DNA from: Saururus chinensis
Lineage: Eukaryota > Streptophyta > Magnoliopsida > Piperales > Saururaceae
Assembly: GCA_035235625.1 (NCBI GenBank)
Contig: CP141142.1
Location: 51,625,644-51,689,643, forward strand
DNA: 64,000 nt
Reading direction: 5' to 3'
In this document: piece after piece, positions 23,763 to 35,377 of the stretch
Layout of the letters: each line of letters begins with the position of its first letter
Numbering within the stretch: position 1 is the first letter of the stretch
Notes under the pieces: model-generated
The model's database searches: none
The model's input: only the letters and a program-made list of their open reading frames with translations
What the model was told of the DNA's origin: nothing
Position numbers and translations under genes: made by a program

Positions 23763-23991
23763 CAGCAGATAAATAGAGCTCACTCAACATCAATGCATCC
23801 CTTTCATTCGCATATTTCTCAACTCAGAACCAAAAATGGAACTTACAAACCACAAAGGGAAGTCGAAGGAGCTAAAGAAAGACAAAACAGTAGCTAATTT
23901 TAAAAAGGAGTACCAAATTTCCAAAGGAAAAGAAGAGGCTTCGGATTCCAATTGCCTTGTTCCAGTCTCCTTCAAATTCGAACTCCGGAGA

Positions 23992-23998
23992 TTATATA
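23992..23998 (-). promoter_or_regulatory. TATA box for the FAR1-family gene
   Basis: The minus strand reads TATATAA in a GC-rich context. It sits about 30 bp upstream of the inferred leader-exon start and about 230 bp from that exon's donor. Confidence 0.45.
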
Positions 23999-24178
23999 GG
24001 AGGGGCAGTGGCCAGAGCGAAGGAATTTTGGGGGGAAATCTTTGGCGGGTGAGGTTAGGGTTCGGTGGTCCGGTGGACTACCGTCCCGCTGCTGGGACTC
24101 AGCAGTTAGCTCTTTCCCTCGCGCGAGCTCTCCTCCGTTCCATCCTTCTGGGTGACCAGCTGTGAGGCACCTAAGCGG

Positions 24179-24262
24179 CACGTGACATGCGCGTTAAGAG
24201 GAAATGTGGGCCGGGAGGCGTCCATGGGCCCAGGATTTGTACAAAAATGAAACCTTCAATTG
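24179..24262. promoter_or_regulatory. Shared promoter core: G-box and TGGGCC (site II-like) motifs
   Basis: A CACGTG G-box lies at 24179-24184, followed by TGGGCC near 24207 and ATGGGCCC near 24224. These are typical of plant housekeeping promoters. They sit between the divergent FAR1-family (-) and Snapin-like (+) genes, 60-140 bp before the Snapin-like ATG. Confidence 0.5.
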
Positions 24263-24320
24263 GGCTGGGCTCAAATACAAGTTTCCGCCCACAATTCCTG
24301 CCCGATGAACAGTTGCGGCC

Positions 24321-25141
24321 ATGGCCGACGAGCTTGGCACGGAAGAACCTCGGCGGACAGAAGCATCGGAGAGCGGCGCCGCCGGTTCGACGGGCGAGAA
24401 CGCGACGGACGCGATCGAAAGTTCGGACAACGCTCTGGCAGAGGCAATTTCGTCGCTTGTAGGAGGCGTGATAAGGGATTTCGACCGCAGCGCGGAGGCG
24501 ACGATAAAGAGTCAAAATGAGCTCTCTTCCTCCCTTGATCGTCTCACGCGTGGTAATCTCTCACACATATTTTTTCACCTCTGTCGATTTTTTAGTTGGA
24601 AAGCAACTTTTTTTAAAGTCCTTTGAATTTCCTAATGCGAAATTAATGGGGAACAGGACGTCGATTTTTACCCTTTCATTTTAAATGCGTTTAAAATTCA
24701 TATCCAGCTGCATTTCGACTACTTATAGTCTTATATTTATGTTTTTCAAAAGAAACTACCTTCCCTAGTTAACTGTCTTTGGGATGAGGATGTATGTACT
24801 CTTTATTGCCAATATGCATATATAGTAACTTTTCTTTTTATGCAATTACTGCATTTCAATTGGTCCCGTTATTTGTTTCGGATTTTGGGAGCTTGTTTTT
24901 TGGCTTTCTGATGTCTCCATATTCATTTGTATCTGTTGTAAAAGTTCTCTTCGAATTTCATTCAGAACTTGATAAACTATTGGAAGATGCGCCAGTGCCA
25001 TTTATAATGCAACAGGCGACCAAAATTTCTGGAGTTCGGAAGAGAGTTTCATCATTAAATTTAGTTTTGACGTCCATACAGCGGCGTCTCGATAACATAG
25101 ATCGGATGCTTGCTGCCGGGTCCTCGCATGGTACGTCATGA
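24321..25141 (+). CDS. Snapin-like BLOC-1 subunit
   Basis: Two exons: 24321-24552 and 24966-25141, joined at G|GTAATC and TTCAG|AACTT. The 135-residue product is almost exactly the length of animal Snapin (136). The N-terminal ~45 residues are acidic, Ala/Ser-rich and disordered-looking. The rest is helical with heptad-like spacing, as in the Snapin/Pallidin coiled coil (DAPVPFIMQQATKISG, then RKRVSSLN and RRLDNIDRML). In animals Snapin binds SNAREs and belongs to BLOC-1, which acts in endosome-to-vacuole or lysosome traffic. A plant counterpart is expected at endosomes. A GTACGT donor just before the stop leaves room for a third exon, but the TGA at 25139 gives a full-length product. Confidence 0.8.
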
Positions 25142-26330
25142 ACGTCTTATAGTGATGTCCTCCGATGAATGATTTTTTGCTTCGTTGTCTTCTATGACAT
25201 TGTTGGTGGACTCATTTTATTTTGTTTTTTTATTCGATTGTTGGTGACTCGCCTTGAGCATCAGAAGGGAACTAAAGCTATGCCTGTGTGGTTTACAAGT
25301 TATGACAGCTTTGTCTGGCTGAATGAAACAATGAAGTTCGAACTTGTCCAATAGAGTCACAAAATGCAAGATAACATTATTTGAGAAATATTTGGTAAAA
25401 TTTGTTCGAGACATATATAAGCCTCAAAACTAAACGGAACATTTTTTAGTGCAATTTTTTTAGCCTATATGGTTCTTTGATTGTCACACTCATGACGAGA
25501 TGAAAGAGTGGTGTGAAATAGATCTCACAGATTATTCCACGATATTGTTTTTCTCTAGGTGCAGCCATATGCGCTGAAATTTTTTACACCTTCATGTGCA
25601 TTATGATCGTTCTTGATTATAATCTCTTGTAAGGAGGTAACTGTAACTTGACTGACTTGAGGCCACAGGATTCTGCGAGTTGATTTCTGATTCTGTTTGA
25701 AAATGCATGTGTTGCGATCTGCCTGGGGTTGGGCGGCGCCTTGGGAGTCAACTAAAATTAGGATTTAATTTAATTATAAGGGTACTTTAGTCATTGAGTG
25801 ATTAGAAAATTGTTCTCATGACCAATTACCATAACTAAAATGCATGACCATTGGACATGTGGAGGGGTAAACTCGGGAACCGTTGGATTTGGTTCCAAAG
25901 CTTCTCTTTCACTGCCTCTTTGGTGATGTGGCAGCTTCCTATTATTGGTCACCAAGTTTTGGTCAAAGAAAATTTGTCATATTAGACAAGTCCGAGTAAT
26001 TAAGAATTTGTTCTTATTTAATATTATTAAGTTTAGGGTAATGTTTGAGGCCCATTTTGATTATGAGTTTTATTAGGATTAGGGTTTCTTATTTGAGAGT
26101 CTATAAATATATAAGGGCTAGCCCTTATGCATAATCAGAGAATAATAAAAAATTAGATTTGTTAGTATAATTTAGTCTCTTATCTATCCCTTTCTCTTCC
26201 CCCTTCTCCTATAATGAAAATTCCTTTGTAAAATGCCCATCTACAACATCATGTGTTTAACTTTGTTGATTATTGATTATATTCTGGTAGTGTCTCGAAA
26301 TGTATGAATTTATATTTTTTTGATTACAAG
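25142..26330. other. Intergenic DNA with LTR-like segment
   Basis: No gene. Around 26020-26215 there is a TATAAATA box followed by a leader-like, CT-rich stretch (TATCTATCCC, CTTCTCCT), which resembles the U3/R part of a Copia LTR. No matching partner or boundary was found. Confidence 0.3.
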
Positions 26331-26339
26331 ATAGGATAC

Positions 26340-26815
26340 TATGGTGTGTATTTTTTGTAGATGATGTAGATTTAGTTGATGTGACTATAGTAGGGTTAAA
26401 TGTCAAACTAGCCCTATGGAGGGCAGCTCTAGAATCAAAAGGTTTTAAAATAAACTGGACAAAGACGAAATATATGGAATTTAACTTTAAAGATAGTAGA
26501 ACTATAAGTAGAACTTTAGTCGAAATAGATGCTCATAGTAATTTTGATATTTGTGCTCTAGTATTCACAAAGAGGGAAATATTACTAGTTATGTGGTACA
26601 TAGGATGCGGGATGGGTAAAATAAAGGGCGACGTAAGGAGTTTTGTGTGATAGGTAAGTCCTAAATAAGTTTAAATGGTAAGTTTTATAAGAATCTTATT
26701 AGGACATCAAAGAAAAGTTATATAGATAAATTAAATGTAACTGAAACGATGATCTTAAAGTGAATGTGTGGAATAATCAGAAAAGATAGGATTCGAAATG
26801 AGTATATATGTAAAT
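26340..26815 (+). pseudogene. LINE reverse-transcriptase C-terminal remnant
   Basis: The frame at 26345-26650 encodes a decayed form of the plant L1-type RT tail (VDLVDVTIVGLNVKLALWR, then ESKGFKINWTKTKYMEFNF). After a frame break, KFYKN and MCGIIRKDRIRNEYI follow, matching the usual continuation of such elements. The FADD catalytic motif is reduced to FVDDVD-like residues. No 5' part, endonuclease or poly(A) tail was found, so this is a short internal fragment. Confidence 0.75.
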
Positions 26816-26984
26816 TAATTTTCCCCTGTTTTTACTCAAGCCCCCCCCCATGCTTTATATACACCACAAAAATTAAATAAACTACTAAATACCCCCCATC
26901 TCCCACTATTTATTTTAATTTTATTTCTACTCTTTCATTGCCCCATACCTAATCTTACCCCTTATGCATGATCTCTTTCATCTC

Positions 26985-27002
26985 CCCCCCCCCCCCCCCC
27001 CC
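26985..27002. repeat. Poly(C) run
   Basis: An uninterrupted run of about 18 cytosines within C-rich DNA. Such runs are prone to sequencing error, so its length is uncertain. Confidence 0.85.
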
Positions 27003-27487
27003 AGTCACTTGTGGCTCCTCTTGCCCGACCATTTTCCTTTTTCCTCCTCGCTTGCAGCTCCTCTTCTATGATCTTTGTTATGGTGTAAAATCTATTTTTG
27101 GAATCTATCTAGCCCATATTAAAATCAGCCGTATCAACCTCTATATGGAATGATTTATACAAATTTATCCTATTATTTTCTATATGGAATGATTTACACT
27201 GATTTATCCTATTGCTTGATTTAGAATTTAATTAGAAGACTTACCTTTCTAATACAGTTGATTGATCATGTATTTGCCTATAAATACATGTGCTTGTACG
27301 ATCAGGGTAAGCAATAATAAACACCGTTTTCTTCCTTTGATTCTTCTTCCTCTTCCTTTCTATTTCTTCCCTACCTTCGGCACCCTTGCCAGAATTGGGT
27401 TGTGCCCTGCCAGTCACAACAATCTTTTTTTCTCTCCCCCTTGTCTTGTTGCTTATACGGAAAACTTATGAATAATTTCGGGCAAGA

Positions 27488-27850
27488 GGGTGATCACCAC
27501 CAAAATATAGAGAATTTGATAGGGAACTATGGTCTTTATGCAAATAAATTTTATTTGATAGATGATATCCTTCGCCAAGAAACTTTTAGAAATTTTTTAA
27601 ACTTTTTGATTTTTTTTTGGCAGGGAGAGGTCACGGCCACAGTATGTAGCTACTGACGAAGACTTTTGTTCTCCATATAATGTAGTTTTATTTGTCGGGG
27701 GGTACCCCCACTACGAAATTAAAAAACTTCTGTGTGGTCACCGTCATAATATGCAGAATTTGACGGGGACTTAAGGTCTCTGCTCAAATCAATTTTATTT
27801 GGCGGAGGGTACCACCCACCAAAAAACCTTTAAAAGTTTTGGGGTGTTGG
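27488..27850. repeat. Diverged direct repeat, two ~110-bp copies about 245 bp apart
   Basis: Both copies contain GAATTTGA(T/C), then GG(T/A)CTNTNTGC and CAAATCAATTTTATTTGG-like blocks followed by CCACCAAAAAAC-like sequence. The copies start near 27490 and 27735. Similar motifs occur in LTR ends, but no element could be closed. Confidence 0.55.
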
Positions 27851-28099
27851 GTTGACATGAGTAAAATTGGGAGGTGTGGGGGTACTGAGTTGTAAAAAAA
27901 ATGCATGTTATACTTGGGGGAGGGGGGGAATAGACACATTCTACGTGAAATTGATACATAATATCTCCTTTATGTATATAAAGTTAGCTTGAGCACTTGT
28001 GTAAGAAGATTTCCTACATACGGCTCATGCTGGCAGCTTGATGATGATTTGGTGGCCGTGAAAAATGAGGGGCGGTGCAGTGAGATTCACGCTACTCTA

Positions 28100-28154
28100 A
28101 GGAAGTATATCTATCTCTATATATATATATATATATATCTATATATATATATAC
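28100..28154. repeat. (TA)n microsatellite
   Basis: About 50 bases of TA/TATC repeats. The surrounding 27850-28650 holds no recognisable gene. Confidence 0.9.
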
Positions 28155-28657
28155 ATACCAGGGTCCTGAAGCTTCCTTTCTACCCCCCTTTGCAACGGCA
28201 AGCTCAATTTATTTTGCCAGTGGGTCCCTTTTTTCTCTATTTTCCCCCTTTCTGTCAAACAGTGACTCAATCACATTCAATACTTCGTTTCTTGCCTCAT
28301 CTTTCGACTTTGGGAGTGTTTTCTTTCTTTCTTTCTCTTTTCTGTTTTCCTTTTGTGCTTGTTCGTACAGGGGCCTTTGGTGATGATCAATGGCTTATGA
28401 AGAGATGTGGAAAGCAGGTGTGCACTTCTACATGCATGTGAGAGGTTTGAGTGGCTGGATGTGTCATGGACCAGGGTTCAGCCTATACAGAAAACAAAGC
28501 ATTTTCCAATATTTTACTAATTTGGCGAAAGGGCCTTTACGATTTTTAGAGTTCCTCAAAACACATCGTCCACATTATGCGCATCTCTTATGGTACGTAA
28601 TAGTTCTTAACAACCCCAGTACCATTGTGCTCATTTACATTAAAGCAGATCTATTGT

Positions 28658-29951
28658 TTATGCAACATTAAAGGAAGAAGCGGTGCTCTCTACGAACTTC
28701 CGTGCTCCTTTGAACCATCTCTTGTCTCCGGCCTGGGCCTTGCAAATGTAAAGCTTCCCACCAGAAACTGTGGCTGTGATGAGTTGGTGCTTGCCACCTT
28801 CGTCTCCATCGGCTGTCCTTGTCAACACAGTGATGTTGTAGTAGGTTTTACCTCCGACTTCAGTGACGGAGCTCTCTAGTATGTTCGCTGTTGCCACAGC
28901 GTCGGGGTCGAAACCACCCTGTTTTAGCATTCACAAACTTACAGTCCTTAATTTATATCTAGGGAGGGTTAATGGACACAGACATAGCTTTATAAAGTCT
29001 TTCATTATCTTGTACTTCGTTCTTTCAGAGGCTCTTCTCAGCAGTTCCAGCCGATAATTTGGCTCGTTATTGTTCAGATTTTGGTATCATGGTCTGGAAA
29101 ATAAACACTGCAATTTTACTTATCTCACTTACCTCGGATGATGTTTTACCAGAGTAAGCTTGTTTTCCCAGCAAATAGTCAGTCTGCACATTGAGCAGCC
29201 AAATGTTAGAAATTTCTTCTTTTATACTCTCCAGCGAGTACGTAGCATTATCCTTAAGCGATATATATTCCGTTGATTTTATATTGGTTTGTTGTTCTAC
29301 ATAGAAATGCGATCTGAATGCGCCCTCACAAATTAAGAAATTGAGGGATTAGAAAAACGGAATCAAAGTGAATCACCTGAGCAAGAAATTCCTCAGGAGG
29401 TCCAAAGTCCTTGATGGTTTTCTTGTCAGTGGGGGTGATCATAACAGCCACATTGCTGTTAGAATCAAAGTTGTCTTCGTACCTCAGGACCTGACCCGGG
29501 TACTCCACCTCCTTGCTGGGGTTCCACTTTGCGGGAACCAAGATCTTGAACCCGTCGCCAGTGACAGGCAAGTAGTCGGTGTTGGTCTTTGGCTTCCCAA
29601 AAACATTAGCTGCGTTACAGTTTCAAAAGATAAGCCCTAACAAATGATGGGTGGAGCTAATGGCCATTTAATGACAACTGTGGAGCAGGAGTCAAGAGTG
29701 ATGAGATTATCTTTACCGGCTTCGCCATAGGCAGCGTCTGCAGGAGAGACTTTGGTCCCAACAGCTGCAGCCCCAACAAGAATGGTGAGGGCCAGTCGAC
29801 GGGAGACAACGGCATCGTTGCCATCATCCTGCTTCTGATTTGCCCTGATGACCAACTGGGAAGGTCTGGTAGCTGGTGCTTGCCTCAGTGATGGGGTCCT
29901 AGTGGCAGTGGAAGGTGCATGGTGGTGGAGGAAGCAGGCGGTTGAAGCCAT
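28658..29951 (-). CDS. PSBP: PsbP, 23-kDa oxygen-evolving enhancer protein (chloroplast precursor)
   Basis: Four exons on the minus strand: 29951-29717, 29609-29377, 29183-29133 and 28918-28658. All introns have GT/AG borders, and the total is 780 nt for 259 residues. Residues 1 to about 40 are a stromal transit peptide. A twin-arginine (R51-R52) and a hydrophobic stretch ending ADA (71-73) form the thylakoid Tat signal, so the mature protein starts at AYGE and is 186 residues, the usual PsbP length. The C-terminal domain has the conserved [15 protein letters not shown] and [16 protein letters not shown] segments. PsbP sits on the lumenal face of photosystem II and helps retain Ca and Cl at the manganese cluster. 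The gene is complete and looks functional. Confidence 0.97.
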
Positions 29952-30163
29952 CTGTCTCTGTGTCTTCTCTCAAGCTCGTGCTATTCTCGAGTTCTCAGTC
30001 TCTCTCTTTCTGCCTAGTCTCTCACTTACTGGTAGCTAAGGATGTGGAGGGAGGAGAAGGGTTCGGACGTGTCTTTTTCTTTTGTTGATGTGTGAAGGAA
30101 AATGGCTGGTTTTGGATACTGGATTGTGGGGGTAGATTATGGGCAGATGAGGTTCTTCTATTG

Positions 30164-30197
30164 GATAAGGTCTTTGTCCTTCTGATTGGTCCACGTG
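30164..30197 (-). promoter_or_regulatory. Light-type promoter elements of PSBP: I-box and G-box
   Basis: GATAAGG (I-box, 30164-30170) and CCACGTGG (perfect G-box, core 30192-30197) lie about 215-245 bp upstream of the PSBP start codon, with an ATTGG (CCAAT-type) beside the G-box. I-box plus G-box pairs are typical of light-regulated photosynthesis genes. The pairing is seen directly; the function is inferred. Confidence 0.6.
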
Positions 30198-30279
30198 GCT
30201 CCAAATTTCCCTGCTACAAAATGTGGCTAAAACTGATCCTCTCAAGTCTTGTGGGTTATGCATTATGAGGGCGTGCACT

Positions 30280-30972
30280 AATTTAGTGTTTTTTTTTCGA
30301 ATCTACTAATTCATTGTTTCAATGCTTAATCTTTGGTAGATTATGATAAACATTGGCCAAATTAGCCCTTTAGTTGCTGCTAAGTTACTAAGGATGCGTG
30401 GGGCCTCCCCATTTTTCCAACAAAAAGAAGTTCATCACCTTTAATTCGCAATACAAAAATGATGATCACTTAACTAATCTATCCAATAAATCTTTTCAAC
30501 CAGATTTTGGTTAGACAAAATATATGGGCCTAAGTGAGCTTTGTTTGAGGTTTACATATTTTGATCAACCCAGGAAGATTTGCTGTGTAACTTCGTTATA
30601 AATTTGTCAATTACTAGCGGCATATGCTACTACCCAACAAGATCATCAAAATGCTCGATATTGTTCACAAAAATTATTACAAGGAGCTGTAAATAATAAC
30701 AAAAGAGGAAAAAAGTTAAAAGTAAACAAAGCATAAAAATGACCAACGATTTTGGACAACCATCTATATTCATCGGAAGTCTATCTAACACCGTACAAAA
30801 AAATTAGCTACTAGATAAAACAAAAAAAATTTTGCAGGCAACAACCACTAATATATATATCATGAACCAAATTAAACCGAGTAAACAAACCAAATATGGG
30901 ATGTTTAATTATGAAATTGCCTATAAAACCTATTGCTAGGAAAAGTAAACTAAAGATTCAAAACTCCTCAAC
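30280..30972. other. Intergenic AT-rich DNA
   Basis: No gene, RNA or transposon boundary recognised. Confidence 0.4.
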
Positions 30973-30980
30973 CATCCATC

Positions 30981-31292
30981 TAGTGATGCTGCCGGGTTGG
31001 GTTCGGTACCCGATACCACATAACAAAACTGTGACCCGAACCCGACCTGTTTGACCAGAATAAAATAAAAAAATATTATTTTAATATTTTTTTTATTTTT
31101 TTTATTTTTTTTAAAAATAATATTAAAAAATATAAAGTTTTTATTTATATTTATATTCGGGTCGGGTCGGGTCAGGTTGGATCACCTAAAACTTGAACCC
31201 GACCCGAATAAGCTATTCGGGTTTTTTTTTAAAACCAAACCCAACCCATTAGGGTCGGGTTTACCATTTACCCAACCCGAGTGACATCCCTA
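30981..31292. mobile_element. hAT-type MITE, 312 bp, GGGTCGGGT-rich
   Basis: The left end reads TAGTGATGCTGCCGGGTTGG. The right end, reverse-complemented, reads TAGGGATGTCACTCGGGTTG. A perfect 8-bp target duplication, CATCCATC, flanks it (30973-30980 and 31293-31300). Eight-base duplications and TAGGGATG-type ends point to the hAT superfamily. The interior has GGGTCGGGTC repeats on both strands and an AT-rich centre, and no coding sequence. Confidence 0.85.
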
Positions 31293-31300
31293 CATCCATC

Positions 31301-33840
31301 ACGAATATGGAATAATTTTTTACTCAAGAATTTTACTGTTAATTGAAATAAAAATCACTAGATGATCTCATCTAGTATAGGATTAATCTGAATAATCTAA
31401 ACTTAAAAATAGTGGATTTGCTAGCAACAACATAATAGAGGTGGTGAATCCATATACATTGATCCCAAATTTGATTAAAAAAACAACCACCTAATCTATA
31501 ATGTGACCCAATTGACAATTTTAAACATGCAGTATAACTTATCATACTATTATATAAAGCGCTTAGCGTAATGATAGATATTTGCCAAATTTTCTATATT
31601 CCCTCACATTTTTTATATTGCCCTTTAACACTAGTTTGAATTGGTATGTAGTTTTAAGTATATTTTAGTAAAACTCTTTACTTAGATTTTTTTTAAAGGC
31701 TAACACATGTTAACCTTATATTGGTTGTTGATTGGGCATGGTCCATACTTTTTATGTTATATTGATTTTAATTTAGAAAAGTTATATCTTACACTCCCGA
31801 ACTTGATTTTTGCAATCTGATATTGTTGGAAAATCCTTTACAAGTTCTATAATGTTTATTTTTTAGTAGTTGTTTTAACTATAACCTCAGCTCCATTGAA
31901 TATAAAATTCTTCATGTAGTAGTACTATAGGGGTTTAATTATCGGCTTTGAAAGCAGTCTCACCCTATCTAGTAAGTTACTATAATCAAATGAAATCCAA
32001 CATGAGTGTATTTTTTCTAACCTTTTTTGTAGGTCCCATAAATACAACACACTTCTTGATAATAATTTTTTGCATTTTTTCCTAGATTACACATGTTTAG
32101 ATTTGCATTGTTTTGTCACTATTAAAAAAATTTCAACAAGCTTTATCAAATGTGACCCGCCATTAAATTGGTCATAAATATGAAGGACACATGAAGTCTT
32201 TCAACACCATTGTCATTGCCAACATATAACATAGTATTAAACTTGTGATATTTGGACTCGTAGTTGCCCATTATGAGTATATTTAGGTTAGTATAGTATT
32301 TATAATTATATGTATAAGTAATTTATAATCATTATGATCTTTGAAGAATGTATTGTAACTATAGTATACAAAAGCAATGAATATTTTATCTCTAATGCTA
32401 ATCACAAATGTAAATTAGGCACATAGTTGCATCAATGTTTTTAAACCCAACCCGGCCACTAACCCACGATCCAACCATGGGTTGACCTATTTATGATGAT
32501 ATTGATTATAATAAATTACTCCCCTCATAAACTTTATAATTTAATTATATTAGATATTAAATGTACCACAAAATAATTGTAGACTGGGTGGTAAAGGCGA
32601 GATGAGAACTGAGGCGCGAATCTCTTTATAAATAGATTTTCTTATGTGTCTTCCCTTGTAAATCTAATAATTTATAAATATCTATATAGTTATTATTTTA
32701 CTAACTCCCTGTAACTAGGGTCCTCGGCCAACCAGTCGGTAAACAAGGCTTGTCTATGTCTATATCCGCTAACAATTTGTCCGTTAGCATTTTGTCTACG
32801 GACAAAGCTTCATTTTCGGCAAACATGGCCATTGTCCATGAACATAGCCTCTTAGGCAATTAGATGAGGGTTGAAGTGGTTAGAGAGAATGAGAGTGGTG
32901 TTAACGACTTTAACTAAGTAGGACAGCTAGGGTGAGGATATCTAAATTAAGTAATTTAGCATATAATAATAGTTTTTAAACTTATATACGTCATCTTCTT
33001 TATTTGTAGTATTTTTATTAGACAAATTAGTTTATTTTGAAAAGCCAAATAGAGATATTAGTGTGGAACAAAAGAAATATTTAATAATTAACTTTAAAGA
33101 AGAATTTAAATATAACATTAACATGATTGCATTTAAACTATTAAAGATTTAAGTATAAAAAATGATGTTTAAGAATAATTAGAGGAAAAATAAAAATTAT
33201 CCTTTATATAAAAATGCACCTTATATTTAAAAATTAATCAAACCTCGGACAAACAGTCGAACGAGGTCTTTGTCCATGACTATGTCCAAAAATTGGCAGA
33301 CAAAAGAATTTGACAAGACATAGATACCTCGAACACGGCCCCAACATCGGACAATAAACGTCCACGACCAGCCCTACTTGTAGTCATGTTGGCCCGACAA
33401 CCCAAATGAACCGACTTGCTTCATAAGGCAGGTCTAGTTGAATTGGTTTGACAGAATGGAATGGTCCAATTTTGTCATGGTCCAGGTTTTAAAACACTAC
33501 TTGCATGAATTTTACTATGAAATTTTGACTTTCAACTAAATTGTTTGGTACAAGGCGTTACAATTGTTGTACAGTTTGATGCCTTTACTGTAACTATATG
33601 CTCCTCTAGAGCCGCTGTCACCTCCTCCTCTCCGATTTTGCCCATTTCCTTGTCTTTTTTTTAAAAAAAATGTCCTAAAACACTCACCACATAAAACTAT
33701 ATCAACACATGATGGCGAAACCAAGCGGGGAAGAGTAGGCGTAACTGTTATCTTGATCAATTGTGTGGGAACATGAAAAAAGCTCATATTTATAGTTTTA
33801 AAAATCAAAATCACCCTAACATAGGTCCAATCTAGCTCTC
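31301..33840. other. Intergenic AT-rich DNA
   Basis: No gene. Two loosely similar stretches (about 32715-32850 and 33240-33370) share CCTCGG(C/A)CAA and TTTGTCCATGA words, and may be ends of one decayed DNA element of ~650 bp, but no duplication was found. A helitron-like TATTATATAAAGCGCTTAGC near 31550 has no matching 3' end. Confidence 0.3.
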
Positions 33841-33847
33841 AAAATAG

Positions 33848-34050
33848 ATACTCCCATTTTATATTAATAGTTATATTTGAAAAAAATGTAATTTTTATTA
33901 AATAGTAAAATTCACATCTATGAGTAGGAAAAATAAACTTATGAAACTTTTGTTTAAGTACCAATTAATTAAATTAAACAAAATAAATTTATTAATATAA
34001 AACAAACTATTTTACCAAATTAAACTAATAATTTAAGACAGAGGAAATAT
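33848..34050. mobile_element. Decayed Stowaway-type MITE
   Basis: The left end is ATACTCCCATTTTATATTAA. The right end, reverse-complemented, is ATATTTCCTCTGTCTTAAAT. This resembles the CTCCCTCCGTC ends of Stowaway/Mariner MITEs, with TA at both borders. It is about 200 bp, AT-rich and non-coding. Confidence 0.45.
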
Positions 34051-34420
34051 GTGTTACACTTCAGTCTAATCATCCACAATGTTTACCTACTGTTGATCAA
34101 AAGGGACCTTCAGCCACAATACAGGTAGGTCTCCAGTTGACAAATAAACAAAAATGTTATCGAACCACTCCGTGATCAGAGTCCCAAGGCCATGCTACAT
34201 AGGAATTATAACAAGACACATAGACGACGAAATGGAAGCTATGTATTATATATGCTAGATTTAACATGATACATAGCTATGGTGTCTGACTCCTATGCAC
34301 CATGTTAATGTTAGGAACCTTAAGTAACATATGGTCGCGGTGTCTGACTATGATATGCTACTACTAGACCCACCGTCCCACTCAGAAACTAGTGTGACAA
34401 GACCTTGACCACAAATCAAA

Positions 34421-34975
34421 GAGGAATTGATCAAAGTAAACTCCCACTTTAATTGAATAACTAAAGTATAAATAAATATATACTATTTACCAAAGTAGAC
34501 TTGCTCATGTGAGAACTTGCAAACGTGGAAGAGTTTTTGACTAAAATACCCCTTTTTTCATCATATGACAACCAGACGGGAAAAACATGCTACATCGGTC
34601 GCTCAGTCCAGGAAGATTTCTTCTTCTCTTATATGACTTTATCTCACAGTGGTTTTCTCTCCCGTAAGGCTTTTTACTCTTGGGTAGGTTCATCTTCGTC
34701 ATATTTTCATTTGCCCAATTATTCCCTCTTCTCCACTTCTTTTCTCTGATACGTCACAACTTCCAGCTCCAAATATTCCCTTCCACCAAGTAGATTGGTT
34801 CATGTTATTTGAGATGATAAGAAAGGTGTTACCCATAAAAAAATATTATTTTGGGTTTGTTATATATATTGGGTATTACGTAGTTTCTGCTAGTAAGATT
34901 TTCTGGGTAACTAAAAATTGGATCACTGAAAAATTGAAAAAGTAAAAAATTGGATTACTGATATGATAGGTTTAC
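34421..34975 (+). repeat. Left terminal inverted repeat of the Mutator-like element
   Basis: It pairs with 40606-41155. Shared landmarks include TTTACCAAAGTA, CCAAGTAGATTGGTTCAT, GGTGTTACCC and GGATTACTGATATGATA. Small indels show that the copies are old. Confidence 0.85.
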
Positions 34976-35049
34976 AAGTGTGGCATATACCATGTTCTAC
35001 ATAAAGGTCAATGGGATACACCGAATTTTGTAAGGGTAATTCAATTGAA

Positions 35050-35377
35050 GCCTCCACATTCAATGATTCCTACAGAATGACCAAAGAAGAAGTGAGTACT
35101 CTCGCACAGTGAAGAAAAGAGAACAATCATGTGTAGTAAAAGTAAGGGATATGGACATAGCAAAGCTACTTGTAAGTTCCTAGTTGGACATCATGATGAC
35201 AATGACAATGAAGACAGGAGTAGAATACATATAGGAGAACCTCCAACAGTCAGAAATCATAAAGAAAAGATACAAGTGACAAATAAAAAAATGACAACTA
35301 CACCTAGAAAGTCCGGGCCTACACCTAAACGAGCGAAGTTGATAAACTTAGGCAATCATAGTGTAGAAGATATGTGA
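35050..35377 (+). pseudogene. Transposase C-terminal zinc-knuckle remnant
   Basis: The frame at 35129 begins MCSKSKGYGHSKATCK. This is the Mutator-transposase CX2CX4HX4C knuckle with its second Cys changed to Ser. In-frame codons upstream, past two stops, read PTE and PKKK, as in the usual region before that knuckle. It lies on the plus strand, opposite to the MuDR remnant, so the element is internally rearranged. Confidence 0.55.

Noticed and set aside
28390..28671. Open frame upstream of the PsbP 3' end on the plus strand
   Set aside because: No domain and no splice signals; it overlaps the AT-rich intergenic DNA and runs antisense into the PsbP last exon.
31140..31270. Telomere-like G-rich repeats
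   Set aside because: The unit is GGGTCGGGT, not the plant TTTAGGG, and it sits inside a bounded hAT MITE.
31540..31600. Helitron-like 5' end (TATTATATAAAGCGCTTAGC)
   Set aside because: No 3' hairpin followed by CTAG or CTRR could be paired with it, and no Rep/helicase is present.
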